A DNA stretch of 64,000 nt from Methylomonas sp. (GTDB taxonomy: Bacteria; Pseudomonadota; Gammaproteobacteria; Methylococcales; Methylomonadaceae): assembly GCA_002928965.1 (NCBI GenBank), contig PERU01000001.1, positions 124,001-188,000 on the forward strand, written 5' to 3'. The position numbers and the translations under genes are program-made. This document shows, piece by piece, positions 58,351 to 64,000 of this stretch. How positions within the stretch are numbered: the stretch's first letter is position 1; every line of letters begins with the position of its first letter. The notes below the pieces were generated by a model, which searched no databases, was not told the origin of the DNA, and was given only the letters and a program-made list of their open reading frames with translations.

Positions 58351-59391
58351 ATGAAAATATTTTACGGCGTACAAGGTACTGGCAACGGCCACATCACGCG
58401 GGCGCGTGTGATGGCGAAGGCGTTGTATGCGGCAGGTTTTGATGTGACTTTTCAATTCACCGGCAGGCCGGCTGACAAGTATTTTGATATGCAGGTGTTC
58501 AATGGCTATCAAACCCGTGAAGGTTTGACGTTTAACACCAGCAAAGGCCAAGTGTCTTATTTCAAAACGGCTCTGCAGGCAAGTCCGATTCAATTTGTCA
58601 AAGATATCAATCAGTTGGATTTGAGTGGTTATGACTTGGTGATCAGCGATTTTGAACCGGTGACGGCCTGGGCCGCCAAGCGCCAAAATAAGCAAGTTAT
58701 AGGTATCGGTCATCAATATGCCTTTGGGCATGACATACCGCGCAAAGGTGCCGATCCTGTCGCCAATCAAGTGATGAAGTATTTTGCTCCGGCTGATGTG
58801 GGCGTAGGCTTGCACTGGCATCATTTCGGGCAGCCGATTTTGCCACCAATTATCGAAACCCCTCAGGTTCCGGAGCAGGTCCAGGCAGATAAAATCCTGG
58901 TGTATCTGCCGTTTGAAGACCCCAGCGACGTGATACGGCATTTATGTGCCTTTGAAAATTTTCAGTTTTATGTGTACTCGCCGGACCCGGTAAAGTCTAA
59001 TTATGACAATATCGTCTTCAAACCACTTTCTCGTGATGGCTTCCAGAAGGATTTATACGATTGTATCGGCATCATCAGTAATGCCGGATTTGAGTTGGCC
59101 AGTGAGTCCTTACAACTGGGCAAAAAAATTCTGGTTAAACCGCTGCATGCGCAAATGGAGCAGATTTCCAATGCCGCCGCATTGGAACAATTGGGTTATG
59201 GACATACCATGTTCGACCTGGATACCCAAGTAATCGAAGATTGGCTGCACAACCCGCATGCTGTTCGAGTCACCTATCCTTGTGTGGCCAAAGTGCTGGT
59301 GCAATGGCTAGAAAATGGCATGCCTAAAATGGATAGTACTTTCATCGAAAAGGTTTGGGAGAGTGTGGAAGTGTTGCAGGTTAAGCACTAA
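58351..59391 (+). CDS. MJ1255/VC2487-family glycosyltransferase-like protein
   Basis: A 346-residue GT-B-fold protein. It opens MKIFYGVQGTGNGHITRARVMAKAL, a glycine-rich GT28-like start, and has the donor-site segment YDCIGIISNAGFELASESLQLGKKILVKPLHAQMEQISNA resembling MurG/UGT proteins. It matches the MJ1255/VC2487 family, whose product is not known. AGGG six bases before the ATG at 58351 supports that start (58348 is also possible). Confidence 0.85.
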   Translation: MKIFYGVQGTGNGHITRARVMAKALYAAGFDVTFQFTGRPADKYFDMQVFNGYQTREGLTFNTSKGQVSYFKTALQASPIQFVKDINQLDLSGYDLVISDFEPVTAWAAKRQNKQVIGIGHQYAFGHDIPRKGADPVANQVMKYFAPADVGVGLHWHHFGQPILPPIIETPQVPEQVQADKILVYLPFEDPSDVIRHLCAFENFQFYVYSPDPVKSNYDNIVFKPLSRDGFQKDLYDCIGIISNAGFELASESLQLGKKILVKPLHAQMEQISNAAALEQLGYGHTMFDLDTQVIEDWLHNPHAVRVTYPCVAKVLVQWLENGMPKMDSTFIEKVWESVEVLQVKH

Positions 59392-59477
59392 CGGAGCGCT
59401 GAACCAATCGATGCCGGCCGTACCCTCTGGGGCACACGTGGTTTGATAGGCACACTGCTAACGGAATCAATCACTTA

Positions 59478-59502
59478 CCGTTCATCCTGAGCTTGTCGAA
59501 GG
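59478..59502 (+). repeat. Widespread short repeat with core CTGAGCTTGTCGAAG
   Basis: The sequence contains CTGAGCTTGTCGAAG preceded by CCGTTCATC, the form of a short repeat dispersed in intergenic regions of many proteobacteria. One copy in the window, in the gap between the glycosyltransferase and the convergent orphan adaptor gene. Confidence 0.55.
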
Positions 59503-59572
59503 GTTAATGTCCGACGGGTCTGAGCGGAATTGATTTGATCAATGCTGTCTTAAGTACAGTGGAGTTAGGACG

Positions 59573-60577
59573 TTAATCATTGTCTTCATTCGGAATCAGA
59601 TTTTTTAGTTCTTGAGATAACAAAGTCTGTGCGCCTGTGGTGACAATATCTTCGTTTGGCTTAAAACCTGTGCGCGCAAAATAGCCGTTTGGACCAGGGA
59701 TGAGCTCTGGGAGCAGCCGCCGCTCAAATTGATCGGCTGCCGTTTTGATGAACACGAATGACTGTCCCAAATGCCAGACGACAGCGTGTTCTGGAATGAT
59801 CACACCGTTGCTTTGTTTGTCGTCTTCTTCATCAGCTAGCCATGCCGTGAAACGGGTGCCGAGCGGCAGTTTGCGAGCTTCGAGTTTGCAGAATAAGCGT
59901 TCGCCCTGAGTGACTGGGTCAACCTGCGGTGCGATAGCGATCAAACTGGCGGCAACGGCATTTTGCCGACGACCTTGCTCATCAATCCAGAGTGTTTTTT
60001 GCCCCGGTTTCAAGTGGGTATTGCTGGGTAGGCTGATTTGCAATAGTTGAGCACGATTTTTTAAAAAGTGTTCGGCTTGCGGGTGGGTGTTCTGGGTAAA
60101 CCAGCCGGTGAGTAATTCGCCCCATTGCAGATAGCTGGTTGAAAGCAGGGTTTGTTGTTGATAGCTGCTGGTCGCCAGATTGGCTTTATCGTTGCGCCAT
60201 AGGGCTTGCTGTTCTTGTAGTCGATGGGTGGAGACAATATCCTGCTCGTGCAAGTTGCGGGTGCGGGACAGGTTTTGGTCGGCTGCTTGATAACGCGCAA
60301 GCGCGCTGTCCTGTTGTGCTTGTGCGGCCAGGAATTGCTGACGCAATCTGAGTAGGGGCTCCATATCAACGACTATGCCTTGTACGGACAGTTCGGGGTG
60401 ATTGGCGGCAGTTTGCAACGGTGTGGTTTTGATGCCGGCACCTTGCTGTAAATCGGTGGCTTTTGCTGAAGTGGCGGCAGTGGGGTGAATATCGTCATCA
60501 TCGTCTGCAGGGGCAGCATGGCTGTTAAGGCAGTAAAGCACAGCTAGAAAAACCATTGGGCGCGTTAATAAAGTCAT
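59573..60577 (-). CDS. Periplasmic membrane-fusion-like (HlyD/RND adaptor) protein
   Basis: A 334-residue secreted protein with a signal (about 1-21, ending SHAAP). Acidic run ADDDDDIHP follows. Residues about 75-150 form a coiled-coil hairpin (LLRLRQQFLAAQAQQDSALARY ... LHEQDIVSTHRLQEQQALW) and the rest is barrel-like (LKPGQKTLWIDEQG, VVWHLGQSFVFIKT, VTTGAQTLLSQEL) like RND adaptor proteins. There is no visible lipoyl half-motif before the hairpin. No RND pump or outer membrane channel gene is adjacent. Confidence 0.75.
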   Translation of the reverse strand: MTLLTRPMVFLAVLYCLNSHAAPADDDDDIHPTAATSAKATDLQQGAGIKTTPLQTAANHPELSVQGIVVDMEPLLRLRQQFLAAQAQQDSALARYQAADQNLSRTRNLHEQDIVSTHRLQEQQALWRNDKANLATSSYQQQTLLSTSYLQWGELLTGWFTQNTHPQAEHFLKNRAQLLQISLPSNTHLKPGQKTLWIDEQGRRQNAVAASLIAIAPQVDPVTQGERLFCKLEARKLPLGTRFTAWLADEEDDKQSNGVIIPEHAVVWHLGQSFVFIKTAADQFERRLLPELIPGPNGYFARTGFKPNEDIVTTGAQTLLSQELKNLIPNEDND

Positions 60578-60710
60578 GATCAGGGTTGAGGTTGCCGATT
60601 GCTGCGGAATTATAGAGTTTGGTCGCTTGATGGCTGTACTTTTTTGTTGTGAAAATAAAATAGCCGGTTATGCTTTGCGGCTTGATATGTAGTTGAACAC
60701 AGGAAACGAT

Positions 60711-61094
60711 ATGAAAGACATGCCAAATAATTTGAAATATGCCGCCACCCATGAATGGGCCAGTCTGGAAGCCGATCAAGTGGTGAGAGTCGGCATTACC
60801 GATTTTGCCCAGTCTGAATTGGGTGACATCGTGTTTATCGGTTTACCGGAAGTAGGTCGGGCAGTTGCGGCTAACGAACAAATGGCTGTAGTGGAGTCGG
60901 TCAAAACTGCATCCGACTTGTTTGCCCCGGTAAGCGGCAGCGTGGTTGAAGTAAATGAATCCGTGCAGGATGCGCCCGAGCAAGTCAATGAGGATGCCTT
61001 TGGCACCTGGTTGTTTTGCATTAAAGCGGATAATCCTGCCGAACTTGAGCAACTGCTGGATGCCGAGGCATATCAGCGCATGATAGAGGAATAG
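60711..61094 (+). CDS. gcvH: Glycine cleavage system H protein
   Basis: A 127-residue lipoyl carrier: KYAATHEWASLEADQVVRVGITDFAQSELGDIVFIGLPEVG and AVVESVKTASDLFAPVSG with the lipoylated Lys65. ATG at 60711 has AGGAAACG upstream; a TTG at 60693 is not favoured. H protein shuttles the aminomethyl group from glycine between P, T and L proteins. The gcvT and gcvP genes are not in the window, and no glycine riboswitch is seen. Confidence 0.95.
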   Translation: MKDMPNNLKYAATHEWASLEADQVVRVGITDFAQSELGDIVFIGLPEVGRAVAANEQMAVVESVKTASDLFAPVSGSVVEVNESVQDAPEQVNEDAFGTWLFCIKADNPAELEQLLDAEAYQRMIEE

Positions 61095-61103
61095 TGATTT
61101 CGT

Positions 61104-61463
61104 ATGGCCAATCAAAATGCCAAAGGTTTTAAACGGCTGGTGAATGCCTGTTTTTTTTCGATTGCCGGCTTTAAAGCCACTTGGGAACATGAAGAAGCCT
61201 TCCGTCAGGAGGTGATGTTATTTCTGGTTAGCACGCCGCTGGCGATTTGGTTGGGCGAGACAGCAATTGAAAAGCTGCTGCTGATCGGCAGTGTTATCTT
61301 GGTGCTGTTGGTTGAGTTGCTCAATTCAGCCGTGGAAGCCGTGGTGGATCGAGTCGGTTTTGAGCATCACGAACTGTCTGGTCGGGCCAAGGATATTGGT
61401 TCTGCAGCCGTGATGTTGTCTCTAATCTGGGCGGCAATTACCTGGGCTTTAATTCTGCTATAA
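61104..61463 (+). CDS. dgkA: Diacylglycerol kinase
   Basis: A 119-residue three-helix DgkA. FKATWEHEEAFRQEVMLFL and ELLNSAVEAVVDRVGFEHHELSGRAKDIGSAAV contain the active-site Glu and the conserved ERADK-like end. It rephosphorylates diacylglycerol left over from membrane-derived oligosaccharide and LPS modification. It lies 9 bases after gcvH, with the stop and start close enough for one transcript. Confidence 0.94.
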   Translation: MANQNAKGFKRLVNACFFSIAGFKATWEHEEAFRQEVMLFLVSTPLAIWLGETAIEKLLLIGSVILVLLVELLNSAVEAVVDRVGFEHHELSGRAKDIGSAAVMLSLIWAAITWALILL

Positions 61464-61776
61464 GCCAGAATTTGAGCTGATTATAAAGACGCGTCAGCAA
61501 CAACGTCATTCCGATACTCTCTGGTGCACAAGAGTAGTCCTGGAATAGTGCGCCCACAAGGGCATCTTATCTTACAGGGTGAAAATTCTTGTTGGTTTAA
61601 GTCATAGCGCCTCCATGGCTTCTGGATCTGGGCAATCCCTGTCGAGAACACGATTTTTGACTGGGTTGATTGATCTTTATGACCAGGAAATTTTATTTGT
61701 GGTTAATCTTGGGTCTTGTGCCTGTAGCAAACATCCGTTACCTTAAGCCACACAGTACCAATCAAAAAGGAAAACA
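61464..61776. other. Gene-free gap between dgkA and the PfkB kinase
   Basis: About 313 bases with no open frame I can support. The stretch around 61505-61550 (GTCATTCCGA ... CCTGGAAT) weakly resembles decayed intergenic palindromic repeats. The last 40 bases carry the leader of the next gene, with a ribosome-binding site AAAGGAAA before the ATG at 61777. Confidence 0.45.
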
Positions 61777-62709
61777 ATGAGCGCTTTAATTTGTGGATCA
61801 ATGGCTTACGACACCATCATGGTGTTTCACGACAAATTCAAACATCACATCCTGCCGGACAAAGTGCATATTTTGAATGTATCATTTTTGGTGCCGGTGA
61901 TGCGTCGTGAGTTTGGCGGTTGTGCGGGTAACATTGCCTACAATCTGCAGCTGCTGAAAGAAGAGCCACTGATTATGGCCACGGTGGGACATGATTTCGA
62001 ACCGTATGCGCAATGGCTCAGCCAACGGGGTATCAGCGCCCGCTATATCAAAATTCTGGACGATCAATACACCGGCCAAGCCTACATCACCACCGATGTA
62101 GAGGACAACCAGATAACCGCCTTTCATCCCGGTGCCATGAACTTTTCGCATTTAAACGACGTGCCAGCCACACCGGAAATCACCATCGGGATTGTCTCGC
62201 CTGATGGGAAGCAAGGTATGCAACAACATGCGCAACAATTTGTTGATCAAGGCATTCCGTTTATTTTCGATCCGGGTCAAGGCATGCCCATGTTCGATGG
62301 TGATGAATTGCTGGCTTTTCTGGATTTGGCGAATTACGCCACTTTTAATGATTACGAGTCCGAATTAATGCAAGAGCGCACAGGGTTGAGCCTGGAGCAA
62401 ATTGCCGGAAAGGTGGACGCCTTGATCATTACTTTGGGCAATAAAGGTTCAAAGATTTATACCCAGGGTAGCTGCATAGACATTCCACCCGCGACGCCAA
62501 AACAGGTGCTGGATCCAACCGGTTGCGGCGATGCCTATAGAGCCGGTCTGTTGTTCGGTTTGATCAATGATTACGACTGGGATGTGACCGGTCGCATCGC
62601 TTCATTGTTGGGTGCCATCAAAATCGAACACAACGGCACCCAAAACCATGTATTTACCATGGATGAGTTTAAGCAACGTTACCTGGATACTTTCGGCAGC
62701 GTATTTTGA
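61777..62709 (+). CDS. PfkB-family kinase (adenosine/ribokinase-like)
   Basis: A 310-residue ribokinase-fold protein. ALICGSMAYDTIMVF opens it, GGCAGNIAYNLQLL is the substrate-site glycine region and DPTGCGDAYRAGLLFG is the catalytic PfkB motif with its Asp base. Likely phosphorylates adenosine or a sugar; substrate is not readable. Its TGA overlaps the TTG start of mazG, so the two are coupled. Confidence 0.87.
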   Translation: MSALICGSMAYDTIMVFHDKFKHHILPDKVHILNVSFLVPVMRREFGGCAGNIAYNLQLLKEEPLIMATVGHDFEPYAQWLSQRGISARYIKILDDQYTGQAYITTDVEDNQITAFHPGAMNFSHLNDVPATPEITIGIVSPDGKQGMQQHAQQFVDQGIPFIFDPGQGMPMFDGDELLAFLDLANYATFNDYESELMQERTGLSLEQIAGKVDALIITLGNKGSKIYTQGSCIDIPPATPKQVLDPTGCGDAYRAGLLFGLINDYDWDVTGRIASLLGAIKIEHNGTQNHVFTMDEFKQRYLDTFGSVF

Positions 62710-63527
62710 GTTTGACTAACACCCAGGAACTGCTGGCCTTAATGGCCCGTTTGCGAGATCCGCAAACGGGTTGTGCGTGGGATCAAAAGCAGGATTTTTA
62801 TAGCTTGATTCCTTATACCATCGAAGAAGCGTATGAGGTGGCTGATGCCATCGAGCGGCAGGATTTTGATGATTTGCGCGGCGAACTGGGCGATTTGTTA
62901 TTGCAGGTGGTATTTCACTCCCGTATTGCCGAAGAGCGGGGTTTGTTTGATTTTGAACAAGTCGCCGCTGGCATTAGCCAAAAACTGATTACTCGTCACC
63001 CGCATGTATTTGCCGGCGTTACCTTTGATAGCGATGAGCAGCGCCAACAGGCCTGGGATGATGCCAAAGCGCAAGAGCGGCAACAAAAGCAGCCCGAAAA
63101 TAGCCCTGAAAGCGTATTGGCCGGTGTCGCCAAAACCTTGCCGGCTTTGGTAGCCTGCGAGAAAATTCAAAATCGTGCCGCCAGCCATGGCTTTGATTGG
63201 CCGGATACCGAACCGGTATTTGACAAAGTCATGGAAGAACTGCAAGAAGTCCATGAAGCTTGGCAGTCCGGCGATCAGCCCCACATCCAGGAAGAGATTG
63301 GCGATTTATTGCTGGTGGTGGTTAATCTTGCCAGACATTTGAAAGTCAATCCGGAAATTGCCTTAAAAGAAGCCAATAAAAAATTCACTCGCCGCTTCAA
63401 TTACATCGAACAGCAAGTTGATGCCTCGGGTCGGCAATTGCGGGATTGTGCATTAGACGAACTGGATGATCTTTGGAATGAAGCCAAACAGGTACAAAAA
63501 AACCATAACGCCGACCATGCTGAATAA
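62706..63527 (+). CDS. mazG: Nucleoside triphosphate pyrophosphohydrolase MazG
   Basis: A 273-residue tandem MazG protein. LMARLRDPQTGCAWDQKQDFYSLIPYTIEEAYEVADAI and GELGDLLLQVVFHSRIAEERG form the N-terminal half; EKIQNRAASHGFDWPD and EEIGDLLLVVVNLARHLKVNPE form the C-terminal half. It hydrolyses dNTPs/NTPs to monophosphates, limiting faulty nucleotides. TTG start (62706) overlaps the kinase stop; a TTG at 62712 is another option. Confidence 0.93.
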   Translation: MSLTNTQELLALMARLRDPQTGCAWDQKQDFYSLIPYTIEEAYEVADAIERQDFDDLRGELGDLLLQVVFHSRIAEERGLFDFEQVAAGISQKLITRHPHVFAGVTFDSDEQRQQAWDDAKAQERQQKQPENSPESVLAGVAKTLPALVACEKIQNRAASHGFDWPDTEPVFDKVMEELQEVHEAWQSGDQPHIQEEIGDLLLVVVNLARHLKVNPEIALKEANKKFTRRFNYIEQQVDASGRQLRDCALDELDDLWNEAKQVQKNHNADHAE

Positions 63528-64000
63528 AAATTATGGGTATTTGATGGTTGGCCTGGGATTGGGGCTGTATGGGGCATTGGCAGATGCCGATGAACTCCTG
63601 GGGCATATTTCCGATGACACAGAGCCTAAAACCGCACTGTCTTCACCCGCAGATGAAAACGCAAATAGTGATAGAAAAATTATCTATCGTGTCATCTGTT
63701 CGCCAGCAGACGAACAATTACCGGATTGCGAAAAACCTTTTCATGATGTTGAGTCAGAAACCAAGCCGCAGCTTGCAGAGGAGGTCTCAGAACAGCCAAA
63801 AGATGCTGATCAGGCCGAATCGGCAACTGATGACAAACCGGAAAAGCCGGCGCAGACAGTCAAGCCTGCAGTGAAAGATTCACAAAAAACAAAGGCTGCC
63901 GGCAAAAAACAGCCTGACAGCAAAAAGTCCAAAGCAGCGGCAAAAAATCCCCCAAACAAAAAAGGCGTTAAAAAGACGCTGACTAAGCCCACCGTAAACA
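63517..64000 (+). CDS. Exported Lys/Ala/Pro-rich protein, partial
   Basis: At least 161 codons, open past the window end. It starts inside the mazG end (ATG 63517) or at the internal ATG 63544. The first 25 residues are a signal-like helix (LMVGLGLGLYGALADA). After KIIYRVICSPADEQLPDCEKPF (two cysteines) the chain becomes a Glu-rich then Lys/Ala/Pro-rich region (AGKKQPDSKKSKAAAKN), histone-H1-like in composition. No recognised domain. Position after mazG suggests co-transcription. Confidence 0.6.
   Translation, partial: MLNKNYGYLMVGLGLGLYGALADADELLGHISDDTEPKTALSSPADENANSDRKIIYRVICSPADEQLPDCEKPFHDVESETKPQLAEEVSEQPKDADQAESATDDKPEKPAQTVKPAVKDSQKTKAAGKKQPDSKKSKAAAKNPPNKKGVKKTLTKPTVN

Noticed and set aside
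60578-60710. Glycine riboswitch before gcvH
   Set aside because: The 130-base leader lacks tandem aptamer-like stems.

Overview
The window is a chromosomal segment of a Gram-negative gammaproteobacterium. LptE, MlaA, LpxB, HolA, TrkH, HflD and ribonuclease T of gammaproteobacterial type are all present, and the conserved block ftsK-trxB-aat-bpt-infA-clpA-clpS is laid out as in Pseudomonas. Moderate GC, a GnnA-GnnB pair next to lpxB, a two-cysteine DsrC/TusE and a fused Nfn-like oxidoreductase would suit a methanotroph-like lineage (Methylococcales or relatives). No methane oxidation gene lies here, so that placement is an inference. I saw no rRNA, tRNA, insertion sequence, CRISPR array or prophage.

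Layout. (1) 1-2218: end of leuS, lptE, holA, then a monothiol glutaredoxin. (2) 2259-7886: rnt, mlaA, mtaB, a fused SpmA/SpmB-like membrane protein and purB. (3) 7918-10150: an AT-rich, co-directional accessory insert between purB and mnmA. It holds a TOPRIM-like protein, an OLD/PARIS-type ABC ATPase and a probably 5'-damaged XRE regulator. In E. coli the same slot holds hflD (nudJ-mnmA-hflD-purB); here hflD sits 20 kb away beside mutM. This insert is the best candidate for an undescribed (defence-like) system. (4) 10148-17769: mnmA, nudJ, then the N-degron machinery (clpS, clpA, aat, bpt) with infA, the EF-P paralogue efpL and trxB. (5) 17943-22551: ftsK in a tight run with a small membrane protein, a SemiSWEET, cobB and cobO. 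(6) 22615-29470: small stress or membrane genes (NTF2-like, cold-shock domain with a membrane anchor, DedA, AI-2E exporter family, DUF3530) and a large SpoIIE-type phosphatase with a degenerate receiver. (7) 29477-32583: mutM, hflD, rhodanese and an EAL-HDOD protein on the minus strand. (8) 32716-35235: copZ and copA.

(9) 35554-38810: gnnA, gnnB and lpxB, predicting lipid A with 2,3-diamino-glucose and therefore extra amide-linked acyl chains. (10) 39024-40748: an HD-GYP gene interrupted by one in-frame TAA, followed by a paralogue that keeps both ends of the family but lacks the HD-GYP core. (11) 40771-47758: mfd, a YcgR-like PilZ protein, a Gdx-type SMR exporter, tusB/dsrH, dsrC/tusE, rimO, then a cold-shock gene with a structured leader. 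(12) 48204-58075: NhaD, a CPA1 antiporter, the 1,197-residue Nfn-like fused flavoprotein, secF without an adjacent secD, and trkH. (13) 58351-64000: a MJ1255/VC2487-type glycosyltransferase, an orphan membrane-fusion-like protein, gcvH, dgkA, a PfkB sugar/nucleoside kinase, mazG and the start of a Lys/Ala/Pro-rich exported protein.

Several genes share a sulphur theme (mnmA, mtaB, rimO, tusB, dsrC, rhodanese). Others share a c-di-GMP theme (HD-GYP, EAL-HDOD, PilZ).
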